This document shows, in pieces, positions 25,835-34,858 of a stretch of 64,000 nucleotides of DNA (its first letter is position 1; every line of letters begins with the position of its first letter). Origin of the DNA: JBBRHQ01 sp963720735 (GTDB lineage: Bacteria > Actinomycetota > Thermoleophilia > Solirubrobacterales > 70-9). The position numbers and the translations under genes were made by a program. A model generated the notes under the pieces. That model ran no database searches. It was not told the DNA's origin and saw only the letters and a program-made list of their open reading frames with translations. The stretch is from positions 62,001-126,000 of the forward strand of contig CAVRGL010000006.1 in the NCBI GenBank assembly GCA_963720735.1. The letters are read 5' to 3'.

Positions 25835-26707
25835 ATGTCGGTCAGCCAAGAACTCGGCGAGCGCAGCATTTTGGAGCTGCCGGCGGGCAGGCTCGAGTAC
25901 CGCGAGCGAGGCAGCGGGGCTGCGCTTGTTTTCGTGCACGGCGCCGCGGTCAACGGCGATCTCTGGCGCAATGTGGCGCCGCAGCTGGCTACTGACCACC
26001 GCTGCATCGTCCCCGATCTGCCGTTGGGTGGGCACACGCTGCCCCTTGATGGGGAGCCGGACCTCTCGCTCTTCGGGCTCGCCGAGATTCTCGCGAGGTT
26101 CATCGAGGGACTGGATCTGAGCGAGGTGACATTGGTGGCGAACGATACGGGAGGAGCCATCTCGCAGGCGCTCGTCGCCAGCCGGCCAGAACGGATCAGC
26201 CGACTCGTGCTCACATCCTGCGATGCCTTCGATAACTACCCGCCGAAGGCGGTGGCATACCTGAAGCCGACCGCGCGCCTGCCCCCCGCGATGTGGCTGT
26301 TGGTGCAGGCGGTGCGCCTGCGGCCGATCCAGCGCCTTCCGATCACCTACGGCTGGGCCACACAGGCGCCGATTGAGCCTCGAATCATGGACTCCTACCT
26401 GACCGCGGTGCGCACGAATCCGGCCGTGCGCCGCGACTTCACCCGCTTCCTGCGGGCGGCGGATCGTCGCCACATGGAGGACGCCTCCGAGGGCATTGCA
26501 AGCTTCGATCGGCCGGCCCTCGTGGCGTGGGGAGCCGACGACCGCTTCTTCCCCCGCGAGCACGGCCGCCGCCTCGCCGAACTGCTGCCGGGCGGGCGCT
26601 TCGAGCTGGTCGAGGCCTCCCGCACCTTCATCCCCGAGGACCAACCCGCGAGACTGCTCGCACTGGTGCGGGATTTCCTTGACAGCACTGTGGCGCCTGC
26701 ATCATGA
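25835..26707 (+). CDS. Alpha/beta hydrolase with an aspartate at the nucleophile elbow
   Basis: 290 residues from the ATG at 25835; a TTG at 25820 is an alternative. Oxyanion region is ALVFVHGAAVNGDLW near residue 30. The elbow reads VANDTGGAISQ near 105, so the nucleophile position is Asp, as in haloalkane dehalogenases and epoxide hydrolases. The acid is in WGADDRFFP near 240. Where the catalytic His normally sits (xGHFxPEDxP) the sequence is ASRTFIPEDQP, with no His. This is seen in a subset of actinobacterial relatives as far as I recall, and suggests altered or absent hydrolase activity. Substrate unknown. Confidence 0.78.
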   Translation: MSVSQELGERSILELPAGRLEYRERGSGAALVFVHGAAVNGDLWRNVAPQLATDHRCIVPDLPLGGHTLPLDGEPDLSLFGLAEILARFIEGLDLSEVTLVANDTGGAISQALVASRPERISRLVLTSCDAFDNYPPKAVAYLKPTARLPPAMWLLVQAVRLRPIQRLPITYGWATQAPIEPRIMDSYLTAVRTNPAVRRDFTRFLRAADRRHMEDASEGIASFDRPALVAWGADDRFFPREHGRRLAELLPGGRFELVEASRTFIPEDQPARLLALVRDFLDSTVAPAS

Positions 26708-26815
26708 GCGTCAGAGCCGCTTACTCTCCGGGTCACCCTGAGCAGAGGGGCCCGGCGTGGCGCGGCTGGTCTCATTTGTTTAGCGGTCGGCAAAGGTGGG
26801 GAGCCAATTAGGACG

Positions 26816-27553
26816 ATGGCGGAGCAAAGGACAGGAACGCGGGAGGAATGGCAGGCGGCCCGCGACGAGCTGGCGAAGCTCGAGGCGGAGCAGGCGCAGC
26901 GCAACGAGGAGATCAAGCGGAAGCGGCGCCAGCTCCCCTGGGTCCCGGTGGAGAGGGACTACGAGTTCGACACCGAGGACGGCAAGAAGACGCTCGCCGA
27001 AGTCTTCGAGGGCCGCTCCCAGCTGCTTGCCTACAACATCATGTACGGGCCCGACTACGAGCTCGGAGCCTGTCCCGGGTGCACGAACCTGGCCGATGGG
27101 TTCGACGGCGTGGTGCTTCATCTGAACAAGCGCGACGTGACCTTCGTCTGCTTCTCGCGCGCGCCGATCGATCGGCTGGCCGCCTACAAGCAGCGGATGG
27201 GGTGGCAATTCCCGTACGTGTCCACCAACGGGACCGATTTCCCGTTCGACTTCGGACTCGCGATGACAGAGGACCAGGCGCAGCAGATCCCCGCGGTCAG
27301 GGAGATGATCGAGAACCCGCCGGAATGGCTCCAGTTCTGGTCGAAGCAGGTCGGCGCCGAGCTAAAGGACGGGCTGCGCGAGGGACCCGGCTACATCGCG
27401 TTCGCGCGCGAGAACGGCACCGTGTACCACACCTACACGGTGATGGCTCCCGACCCCTTCGTAGCCCCGTACTTCTCGTTTCTGCTCGATCGGGCGCCGA
27501 AGCCCCAACCCGACGAGCCGCTCAACTACCGCAAGGACGAGTACCCGGACTGA
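26816..27553 (+). CDS. DUF899 thioredoxin-fold protein
   Basis: 245 residues, ATG with AGGA upstream. The N-terminal part is a charged helix (EEWQAARDELAKLEAEQAQR). The fold then follows DUF899: LPWVPVERDYEFDTEDGKKT, LAYNIMYGPDYELGACPGCT, DRLAAYKQRMGWQFPYVSTN and a C-terminal VYHTYTVMAPDPFVAPYFSF. The CPGC motif (about residue 88) sits at the redox position of thioredoxin-like proteins. A cytoplasmic thiol role is plausible but uncharacterised. It lies 7 bases before the DNA ligase gene, so the two are co-transcribed. Confidence 0.85.
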   Translation: MAEQRTGTREEWQAARDELAKLEAEQAQRNEEIKRKRRQLPWVPVERDYEFDTEDGKKTLAEVFEGRSQLLAYNIMYGPDYELGACPGCTNLADGFDGVVLHLNKRDVTFVCFSRAPIDRLAAYKQRMGWQFPYVSTNGTDFPFDFGLAMTEDQAQQIPAVREMIENPPEWLQFWSKQVGAELKDGLREGPGYIAFARENGTVYHTYTVMAPDPFVAPYFSFLLDRAPKPQPDEPLNYRKDEYPD

Positions 27554-27560
27554 CCCAGCG

Positions 27561-28520
27561 ATGTCGGCGTCAGCGCAGGCGTCGAGGGACGAGCGCATGA
27601 AGCTCAATGGCAGCGACCTTATGAAGGCGGTGCTGACCGACGCGCCGCTCGATGAGCCGGGATGGATCTTCGAGCGCAAGTTCGACGGCATCCGCTGCCT
27701 GGCGATCAAGCGCGGCGGCCGCGTGCGGCTGCTCTCGCGCAACGACCTGGACCTCGGAGAGCGTTTCCCATCGATCGCTGCGGCGGTGGCCGCGCTCGAC
27801 GCCGACGACTTCGCATTCGACGGCGAGATCGTCGCGCCGGAGCGCGGCTTCAGTGGTCTGGCGCACGGCGGGGCGCGCGCCTACTACGTGTTCGACGCAC
27901 TCGAACTCGCCGGCGAGGACCTGCGCGACCTGGCGCTGACCGAGCGCAAGCGGCGCGTAGGCGCCCTCGGCCTGCAGCCACCCCTGCACCCGAGCGAGCG
28001 GCTCGAGGGCAATGGCCGGACGCTGTTCGAGCGTGCCTGTCGCGACGGCTGGGAGGGGCTGATCGCCAAGCGCGCCGAAAGCCCATACGTCGGGCGCCGC
28101 TCGCGCGACTGGCTGAAGGTCAAATGCACCCACCAGCAGGAGCTCGTCATCGGCGGCTACACCGAGCCGCAGGGCAGCCGCACCGGCTTCGGGGCGCTTC
28201 TGCTCGGCCATTACCGCGGCGGCGCGCTGATCTATGCCGGCAAAGTCGGCACCGGGTTCGACCGCGCGCTGCTGGACGAGCTCACGCCGCGCCTGCGGGC
28301 GCTGCGCCAGGACATCTCGCCGTTCGCCGAGGGCGACCCGCCGCATCTGCGCGTCACGTGGGTGCGACCCGAGCTGGTCGCGCAGGTCGCATTCAGCGAG
28401 TGGACGGCGGACGGCCGGCTGCGCCATCCGCGCTTCCTCGGCCTGCGCGACGACAAGGCCGCGCAGGAAGTCGTCCGCGAGGACGCCCAACGAAGCGCTC
28501 GATCCGCGAGGCCCCGGTAA
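27561..28520 (+). CDS. ATP-dependent DNA ligase (LigD ligase-domain-like)
   Basis: 319 residues. Catalytic lysine motif ERKFDGIR (KxDG) near residue 40, then FDGEIVAP, YYVFDALEL, LIAKRAESPYVGRRSRDWLK (motifs IV-V) and the OB-fold part with VGTGFDRALLDEL. It corresponds to the ligase domain of LigD without the primase or nuclease domains. It seals nicks using ATP, and in actinobacteria such proteins act in repair/NHEJ beside Ku. No ku gene lies in this window. Follows the DUF899 gene by 7 bases. A second ATG at 27597 would remove a short leader. Confidence 0.88.
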   Translation: MSASAQASRDERMKLNGSDLMKAVLTDAPLDEPGWIFERKFDGIRCLAIKRGGRVRLLSRNDLDLGERFPSIAAAVAALDADDFAFDGEIVAPERGFSGLAHGGARAYYVFDALELAGEDLRDLALTERKRRVGALGLQPPLHPSERLEGNGRTLFERACRDGWEGLIAKRAESPYVGRRSRDWLKVKCTHQQELVIGGYTEPQGSRTGFGALLLGHYRGGALIYAGKVGTGFDRALLDELTPRLRALRQDISPFAEGDPPHLRVTWVRPELVAQVAFSEWTADGRLRHPRFLGLRDDKAAQEVVREDAQRSARSARPR

Positions 28521-28545
28521 CGCGTTGGTATGCCAGCCGTTCCGC

Positions 28546-29946
28546 TCAAGCGGCCGGGGCCTCCCAGTAGGTCTGCATCCGGCGCTCAAAGGCCTTCGGT
28601 TTTTCTGCAAACAGTCTGGTGGCAAGCCCAAATGCGGCATCAAGCAATTCATCCTGGCGCTTCCGGACCAGCGCAAAGAAATATGCGGCTTGCTCTGGCT
28701 CTTCGAACAAGGCCGCCCGGTGGCTGGCGTCCTCTGCGAGGACCGAAAGATCGTGATGATCGCCGAGCAGGTCTGTCAGCTCGTGAGCGCTGTCGGCGAT
28801 CTCATCGACCACCGCCGGCCAGATCCGGCGAACGATTCGCAGGTGGTACCAGAAGTCCTTGCTGCGCTTTCGCCATACGTGGACGTTTTCGGGTCCCGGG
28901 GCCCGTTTCGTCACCTTCATCGCCTTGCGTGCTCGGCGATAGGAGCGGATGACCCCCGGGCCCACGAGCTTCCACCCCTTTTCTTCCATCGCCAGCTCCG
29001 CGAGGTTGGCGCGACCCTCCGAGATAGCTTCAACCGCCGTCTCGATGTCGGGGTTGCTTTCTTCTCGATCACGCTCGAGCTGGGTTCGGAGATCCGAGAA
29101 CGCCCGACCCGCCAACCTCTCCCCGAAACGGCGTTCCAGTGACGAAAGTGTCTCGAGCTTCACCTCGGCGTCACGGGTTGGCGAGAGCAGGCGTCCTGCC
29201 TTGCGGTACCGGCGGTTCTGGTCCTCAAAGGTGGACCGATCCAGCGATGGCCGGACTAGACGCAGCACTGCGCGGAGCTTCTTCAGGTCCTTGCGCGCTT
29301 CGTGGATCGCGGCGTCGAGGTCGCCGGTCTCGCCTCTTGAAAGCTGCTCGAGCGCATGATCCGAACGCCCGAGTGCGATTCGACGAATCCCCTTGCGCGC
29401 TCCCTCGCTCTTCTTCAACCGATAGGCCCGCGAGCGACCCCGACCTTGACCTGGCCGGGGCTTCAGCCCGATGCCTTCGAGCTGCTTTGATCCGTCGGCC
29501 AGCGATTGGTTGGCGTAGCGCTGGTCACCCGTGACCTCCGCGCCCAGCCAATCCGGGACCTCAAACTGCTCGCTCTCGGTCTCGGAGGCAAATTCGATCT
29601 CCGCCAATACGAGGCCATGCAGGTCCTCCTTGTAGACATCGACTTCTGCCGATTTCTCCTCATCGCCGAGGGGTATGCGCCGACGAGCCTTGAGCAGGCG
29701 CCTTGACTCGGTGAGTGGCCAGAGTTCGGCGAATTGGGCAGGGTCGAGCTCTATCTCGACCTCCCGGCGGACCAACCCGTGTCCCACCTTGACCGTCAGG
29801 AAATGCTCGTCCGCGATCTTGCGCAGCCTCACCTCGGCTTTGTCGGAGACAGCGAGGTAGCCCTGGCGGATCAGTTTCGCTTGGTACCTGGAGATCCAGC
29901 CTGGGGGCTCGGCGAGGCGGAATTTTCGCTCAATCTCGTTCGCCAT
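28546..29946 (-). CDS. CYTH-CHAD domain protein
   Basis: 466 residues. Residues 1-145 form a CYTH tunnel-fold domain, with the EIERKF signature (ExExK) at the start and alternating charged strands inside (VRREVEIEL, RRRIPLGDEEKSAEVDVYKE, LAEIEF). Residues about 175-460 form a CHAD domain, helical with conserved basic/His pattern (IHEARKDLKKLRAVLRLVRP; VHVWRKRSKDFWYHLRIVRR; LGDHHDLSVL). CYTH domains cleave or bind triphosphates/polyphosphate, and CHAD domains target polyphosphate granules. Expected role: polyphosphate metabolism, possibly as inorganic triphosphatase. It converges with the DNA ligase gene 25 bases away. Confidence 0.9.
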   Translation of the reverse strand: MANEIERKFRLAEPPGWISRYQAKLIRQGYLAVSDKAEVRLRKIADEHFLTVKVGHGLVRREVEIELDPAQFAELWPLTESRRLLKARRRIPLGDEEKSAEVDVYKEDLHGLVLAEIEFASETESEQFEVPDWLGAEVTGDQRYANQSLADGSKQLEGIGLKPRPGQGRGRSRAYRLKKSEGARKGIRRIALGRSDHALEQLSRGETGDLDAAIHEARKDLKKLRAVLRLVRPSLDRSTFEDQNRRYRKAGRLLSPTRDAEVKLETLSSLERRFGERLAGRAFSDLRTQLERDREESNPDIETAVEAISEGRANLAELAMEEKGWKLVGPGVIRSYRRARKAMKVTKRAPGPENVHVWRKRSKDFWYHLRIVRRIWPAVVDEIADSAHELTDLLGDHHDLSVLAEDASHRAALFEEPEQAAYFFALVRKRQDELLDAAFGLATRLFAEKPKAFERRMQTYWEAPAA

Positions 29947-30139
29947 CGTGGACGGATTCTCTCTCTTTGAATGCCCGCTGCCCTTTCCGCGAAACGATCA
30001 CATTTGCCACTCGGGCGTTCAGCGATGTGAATTGCTTGTGATGTTTCGGCCTGGGCATAGACACCGAGCATCGACAGGTCGCAGGCTCTGGCCCGTTCAG
30101 CGTGCCAATGCGCCACAGACCCCCGGCTCCGCGTCCGGA

Positions 30140-32023
30140 TCACGCGATCAGCGAGCGCGCGCCCGCCGCCCGCACGGCCCTCGACAGGGTCTCGATGTCG
30201 TAGGCGCCTGCATGACGACGGCCGTTGATGAAGAAAGTGGGCGTTCCGGACACTCCGCTGCGGTCAGCTGAGTCGACGTCTTCTTCGATCCGCGCCGCCC
30301 CCGTGCCCTGGCGAAGGTCTTCGTGAAAGCGTTCCACGTCGAGCCCGAGCTGCTCGGCGTAGCCCCTGAGATCGCGCGGTTGCAGGGCATCCTGGTGTGA
30401 GAGCAGCAGGTCGTGCATCTCCCAGAATGCGTCCTGGTTAGCTGCCGCCTCGGAGGCCTCGGCGGCGAGCTGCGCGTTGGGATGCACGTCGGAGAGGGGA
30501 AGGTGGCGCCACACGTAGCGGACGTCGGTGAAGTCGGAGAGGACCTCGCGCACCACGGTCTCGGCGCGACCGCAGTAGGGGCACTCCAGGTCCCCGTACT
30601 CGACCAGCGTCACCGCGGCCTCCCGGGGGCCACGGATGTGGTCCCGGTCGGGATCGACGGGGACCGCGAGGTCGACGATGCTCGGCGCTGTCCCGAAGAG
30701 CGCGCGGATCCGGGTTCGACGCGACATCAACCGCGTGGACTGCAGGATCAGCCAGGTCAGGAAAGGAGCCACGATCACCGTGCTCAGCACCCCCAGCTTC
30801 ACCTGGCGCAGCTCGAGGCCCTCAAGCGCGACCGAGGCGACGAGGATCGAGACCGTGAATCCGATCCCCGCGATCGTGCCTCCCGCCGCCACGGCGGCCC
30901 AGCCGACCGGGGGGCGCAGCCGGGCGCGGCTCGCCGCGGAAACCAGCCAAGACATGGCGGTGATACCCAGCGGCTTCCCAAGCACTAATGCGACGAGGAT
31001 GCCGAGGGTGACCGGTGACGTGTAGGCCGTAGAGAGAAAGTCGCCGTTGATCGCGATGCCGGTGTTGGCGAGCGCGAACAGCGGAACGATTACGTAGCTG
31101 GTCCAGGGGTGGTAGATCCGCTGCAGCCGTTCATTTGGCGGCACCGCGGCCCGCAGCCCGCGGCGTGCCGAGCGCTCAAGCTCCGGGGTCGGCTGCTCGC
31201 GAAAGCTTCGGAAGCGATCGGTCGCGGTCTCCAGCTGGTCCCGCTCGATCGGGTAGGCCCAGATGATCAACCCGGAGACGAGCCCGAGGACGATCGGGTC
31301 CACCCCCGACTCATACAAAGGCACCCAGGCCGCGACGCCCAGTAGGAAGTACATAGGGCCGCCGCGGATCCGAAGCGAAATAAGCACGCCGATCACCGCG
31401 AAGATGCCGATCGCGATCGCAAGCGGCACCATGTCGACCCCCTCGCTGTAGACGAAGACGATCACCGCGAGCGCGACGAAGTCGTCGAGGACGGTGATCG
31501 TCAGCAGAAAGACGCGCAGGCGGGCGGGAAAGCGGTTGCCGATCAGCGCGAGGACCCCGAGCGCGAGGGCGGTGTCGGTCGAGATCGCGACGCCCCAGGC
31601 GTAGGCCGCGTGCTCGCCCGCGTTGATGGCGAGGAAGATCAGCGCCGGGAGAATCATCCCGCCGAGCCCGGCGAGCACCGGCAGCATCAGCCGCCTGCGC
31701 TCGCGCAGCTCCCCGACGTCGAACTCCCGCCTGAGCTCCAGCCCGACGACGAGGAAGAAGAAGGTCATCAGCCCGTTGTTGATCCATCCGCGCAGGCTCT
31801 GCGAGATGCCCTCGTCGCCGACTCTGACCGCCAGGCGTGTGCGCCAGAGATCCTCGTAGGCGGAATGGTCGATATTCGCCCAGGCGAGGGCTACGACGAC
31901 CGCGCCGATCAAGACGATCGCGCTGCTGCTCTCGGTGCGAACGAACTCGCGCAGGGGGGTCTGCAGGTGGCGGACCCATGCGGTCCGCTCGCTGAAGCCC
32001 GAACGCGAGGCCCCGTTGCTCAT
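30140..32023 (-). CDS. nhaA: Na+/H+ antiporter NhaA fused to a DsbA-like thioredoxin domain
   Basis: 627 residues from the ATG at 32023. Residues about 30-420 are NhaA: 11-12 hydrophobic helices, the conserved STDTALALGVL region and TVLDDFVALAVIVFVYSEG with the two adjacent aspartates of the ion-binding site. After about residue 445 a soluble DSBA/thioredoxin-like domain follows, with ECPYCGRA (CxxC) near residue 480 and the cis-proline loop GVSGTPTFFING near 595. Such fusions are known in actinobacteria. The extra domain lies after the last helix, and its side of the membrane cannot be told from sequence. It could couple ion flux and thiol chemistry or assist folding. The frame upstream of 32023 is not protein-like. 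The aldo/keto reductase gene lies 38 bases upstream on the same strand. Confidence 0.88.
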   Translation of the reverse strand: MSNGASRSGFSERTAWVRHLQTPLREFVRTESSSAIVLIGAVVVALAWANIDHSAYEDLWRTRLAVRVGDEGISQSLRGWINNGLMTFFFLVVGLELRREFDVGELRERRRLMLPVLAGLGGMILPALIFLAINAGEHAAYAWGVAISTDTALALGVLALIGNRFPARLRVFLLTITVLDDFVALAVIVFVYSEGVDMVPLAIAIGIFAVIGVLISLRIRGGPMYFLLGVAAWVPLYESGVDPIVLGLVSGLIIWAYPIERDQLETATDRFRSFREQPTPELERSARRGLRAAVPPNERLQRIYHPWTSYVIVPLFALANTGIAINGDFLSTAYTSPVTLGILVALVLGKPLGITAMSWLVSAASRARLRPPVGWAAVAAGGTIAGIGFTVSILVASVALEGLELRQVKLGVLSTVIVAPFLTWLILQSTRLMSRRTRIRALFGTAPSIVDLAVPVDPDRDHIRGPREAAVTLVEYGDLECPYCGRAETVVREVLSDFTDVRYVWRHLPLSDVHPNAQLAAEASEAAANQDAFWEMHDLLLSHQDALQPRDLRGYAEQLGLDVERFHEDLRQGTGAARIEEDVDSADRSGVSGTPTFFINGRRHAGAYDIETLSRAVRAAGARSLIA

Positions 32024-32061
32024 CAAGCGCTTCGGTCCGCAGCCGGGCTCAGCGGCCCGGA

Positions 32062-33054
32062 TCAGCGGTGCTTGACGCCCTCTTCCACGAAGTTCGCGCG
32101 CCGCGGCTCGCTGACCGGCAGGTCGCCCAGTGCGGAATCGATCGCGTCCAGGGTGTCCTGCGCGAGTTCGACCCCCGACGCCTCCGCATTCGAGTGGACC
32201 TGTTCGGGCCGGGAGGCCCCGATAATCGCCGAGGCGAGGTTCTCCTGGCGCAGGATCCATGCCAGCGCCATCGTTCCCATGCTCAGCCCGGCTCCCTCGG
32301 CGATCGGTTGCAGCCGCTGGACCGCCTCGAGCAGTTCGTCTGAGCGGTAGCGGTCCATCGCCCAGTTCATCTCGTCGCTGGCGGCGCGCGAGTCCTCGGG
32401 TGGCGGCTCACCCGGTCTGTATTTGCCGGTCAGCACTCCCTGGGCGAGCGGCGACCAGACGATCTGCGAGATCCCGTGCTGCTCGCAGAACGGGATCAGC
32501 TCGGCCTCGGGTGCGCGCCAGATCATGTTGTACTGCGGCTGCGAGGAGACGAACTTCTTCGTGTTCGGGACCTGGAGGCCGGCCTCGATCTGCTCGATGG
32601 TCCACTCGCTGAAGCCGATCTCACGCGCCTTGCCGGCTTCGCAGACCTCGGTGAGCGCCTCCATCGCCTCCTCGATCGGCGTCTCGGGATCGGGGCGGTG
32701 GCATTGGTAGAGGTCGACGTAGTCGGTCTGCAGGCGCCCGAGCGACGCATCGATCTGCTTGTGGATCTGATCGCGCGAGAGGCCCTTGTCGGTCTCCGAC
32801 ATCGGAAAGAAGACCTTGGTGGCGAGGACATAGGAGCCGCGGTCGAAGTCCTTCAGGACCTCCCCCCAGACGGACTCCGCCGCGCCGCCGCCGTAGACAT
32901 TGGCGGTGTCGAAGAAGTTGATCCCGGCATCGAAGGCCGCGCGGGTGCAGGCCTCGGTGTGCTCCTGCTCCACCCCGCCGCCGTAGGTGAGCCAGGAGCC
33001 GAGTGAGATCTCCGAGACTTCTATGCCGGAATCCCCGAGCTTTCGGAAGTTCAT
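32062..33054 (-). CDS. Aldo/keto reductase (voltage-gated K+ channel beta-subunit type)
   Basis: 330 residues from the ATG at 33054. TIM-barrel reductase with NADPH binding. Catalytic tetrad parts are visible: FFDTANVYGGG (Asp, Tyr), VLATKVFF (Lys) and LYQCHRPDPETP (His), then WSPLAQGVLTGKYRPG and the C-terminal IIGASRPEQVHSNAEA cofactor loop. Reduces aldehydes or ketones in the cytoplasm. The huge open frame continuing upstream is antisense to the aldehyde dehydrogenase and is ignored. It diverges from that dehydrogenase gene over 138 bases, and together they suggest aldehyde handling. Confidence 0.88.
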   Translation of the reverse strand: MNFRKLGDSGIEVSEISLGSWLTYGGGVEQEHTEACTRAAFDAGINFFDTANVYGGGAAESVWGEVLKDFDRGSYVLATKVFFPMSETDKGLSRDQIHKQIDASLGRLQTDYVDLYQCHRPDPETPIEEAMEALTEVCEAGKAREIGFSEWTIEQIEAGLQVPNTKKFVSSQPQYNMIWRAPEAELIPFCEQHGISQIVWSPLAQGVLTGKYRPGEPPPEDSRAASDEMNWAMDRYRSDELLEAVQRLQPIAEGAGLSMGTMALAWILRQENLASAIIGASRPEQVHSNAEASGVELAQDTLDAIDSALGDLPVSEPRRANFVEEGVKHR

Positions 33055-33192
33055 CCATCGGACCCTACCCAACCCCGCCGGGCGGCAATCCGCGCTGCGA
33101 AGAGCGGGGACTCCCGCAGATTCCAGGGCGGGTAGCCTGGGAAGCGATCTAAGTAGGAACGCGACGCGGCCCGCACGAGGAGAGGAGCAAGT

Positions 33193-34563
33193 ATGAGCAA
33201 GTACGCAGTCATCAACCCGGCCACCGGCGAGACGGTCAAGGAGTATCCCGAGATCTCCGAGGCGGACCTCTCGGCGGCGATTACGGCGGCGGATGACGCC
33301 CACCGGAACTGGTCGCTGAAGACTTCGGTATCCGAACGGGCCTCGTTGATCGGGCGGGTCGCCGAGCTTCACACCGAGCGGAGGGAGAATCTGGCCGAGA
33401 TCGCCGTGCGGGAGATGGGCAAGCCGATGGAGCAGGCCCTCGGCGAGGTGGACTTCTGCGCCGACATCTATGGCTACTACGCCGAGAATGGGGAGGACTT
33501 CCTCAAGGACGAGCCAATCTCGCTGCTCGCGGGCGAGGGCACGGCTCTGATCCGCCGGACTGCGGTCGGCCCCCTGCTGGGAATCATGCCCTGGAACTTC
33601 CCCTACTACCAGGTGGCGCGGTTCGCGGGACCCAACCTGGTCGTCGGTAACACGATCCTGCTGAAGCCGGCCCACCAATGCCCCGAGTCGGCGGAGGCGA
33701 TGCAGGAGATGTTCAGGGACGCCGGCCTTCCTGACGGCGCCTACCAGACCATCCTCGCCACCAACGATCAGATCGAGGAAGTGATCGCGGATCCGCGGAT
33801 CCGGGGTGTCTCGCTCACCGGCTCCGAGCGGGCCGGGGCCGCGGTGGCCGAGATCGCCGGGCGTCACCTGAAGAAGGTCGTGCTCGAGCTCGGAGGATCC
33901 GATCCGTTCATCCTCCTGGGGGCCGAGGACCTCGACGAGGCGGTCACCGCCGCGGTCAACGGTCGCCTGGACAACACCGGCCAGTCCTGCAACGCCGCGA
34001 AGCGGTTCATCGTCGCCGATGAGCTCTACGACGATTTCCTCGAGAGGTTCAAGGCCGCCATGACCGCTGCCGAACCCGAGGATCCGACGTCCGAGGAGGC
34101 GGCAATGGGGCCGCTCTCGTCAGAGAACGCTGCTGAGACCCTTCAGGACCAGCTCGATCGTGCGGTCGCCCAGGGTGCCGAGGTGGTCGCCGGCGGGGAT
34201 CGAAACGGCAACTTCTTCTCGAGCACCGTGCTGGTCGGGATAGATCCGGACAACGACGCCTACCGCGAGGAGTTCTTCGGGCCGGTTGCGAGCGTGTACC
34301 GGGTGGGATCCGAGGAGGAGGCGATCGAGGTGGCCAATGACACGCCGTTCGGGCTCGGCTCATACGTCTTCTCCGATGATCCCGAGCAGGCGCTCCGGGT
34401 GGCGGACGGCCTCGACACCGGGATGGTCTACGTCAACGGAGTGGGCGCCGACGGAGCCGAACTTCCCTTCGGCGGAGTCAAGCGGTCGGGCTTCGGAAGG
34501 GAGCTCGGTCGCTACGGCATCGAGGAGTTCGTCAACAAGAAGCTGATCCGCGTGATGAAGTAG
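33193..34563 (+). CDS. NAD(P)-dependent aldehyde dehydrogenase, succinate-semialdehyde type
   Basis: 456 residues, ATG with GAGGAG upstream. Full ALDH layout: cofactor region MPWNFPYYQVARFAGPNLVV, glutamate motif LELGGSDPFILL, catalytic cysteine motif NTGQSCNAAKRFIV near residue 265, and C-terminal VNGVGADGAELPFGGVKRSG. The GGSDPF and QSCNAAKRF signatures match the GabD/succinate-semialdehyde group. Oxidises an aldehyde to its acid. GABA metabolism would fit polyamine degradation, which is suggestive given the importer at 1-3 kb, but the two are 30 kb apart and not linked. Confidence 0.9.
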   Translation: MSKYAVINPATGETVKEYPEISEADLSAAITAADDAHRNWSLKTSVSERASLIGRVAELHTERRENLAEIAVREMGKPMEQALGEVDFCADIYGYYAENGEDFLKDEPISLLAGEGTALIRRTAVGPLLGIMPWNFPYYQVARFAGPNLVVGNTILLKPAHQCPESAEAMQEMFRDAGLPDGAYQTILATNDQIEEVIADPRIRGVSLTGSERAGAAVAEIAGRHLKKVVLELGGSDPFILLGAEDLDEAVTAAVNGRLDNTGQSCNAAKRFIVADELYDDFLERFKAAMTAAEPEDPTSEEAAMGPLSSENAAETLQDQLDRAVAQGAEVVAGGDRNGNFFSSTVLVGIDPDNDAYREEFFGPVASVYRVGSEEEAIEVANDTPFGLGSYVFSDDPEQALRVADGLDTGMVYVNGVGADGAELPFGGVKRSGFGRELGRYGIEEFVNKKLIRVMK

Positions 34564-34843
34564 CCGGGCCCTGCCGCCCACGCTTCCGAATCGCGTTGCG
34601 GACATTCCGCTCGTACTGGCCGATGGTGTCGTCAGGGTCGAGCTCGCGCAGCCGCTCGCAGACGACAGCTGGGATGGTGCCTAGCTCGAGCATGCAGATG
34701 TAGCCGAAGCTGCGGATCCGGACAGCCGGCCCTTCGAGGGTGGGGCCGATCGGCCCGGCGAACGTCTGGTCCCAGAGCTCGCGCTCTTCCTTGGTGACTC
34801 GCTTCCGATCGCTCACAGTGAAAATGTCGGACGGGTTCTCCAA
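34532..34843 (-). CDS. Hypothetical protein, partly antisense to the ALDH 3' end
   Basis: 103 residues if the TTG at 34843 is used; a GTG a few codons later is also possible. Content is protein-like (TKEERELWDQTFAGPIGPT; YICMLELGTIPAVVCERLRE; IGQYERNVRNAIRKR), mainly helical and charged. No ribosome-binding site is obvious, and the last 32 bases overlap the ALDH gene on the other strand. It precedes the delta-60 protein gene in the same direction. It could be a small cytoplasmic protein or a decaying remnant. Confidence 0.4.
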   Translation of the reverse strand: MENPSDIFTVSDRKRVTKEERELWDQTFAGPIGPTLEGPAVRIRSFGYICMLELGTIPAVVCERLRELDPDDTIGQYERNVRNAIRKRGRQGPATSSRGSASC

Positions 34844-34858
34844 ATGCTGACGCCGTGC

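Noticed and set aside
32062..33867. 601-codon extension of the aldo/keto reductase frame
   Set aside because: The part beyond 33054 is antisense to the aldehyde dehydrogenase; no domain or start support.
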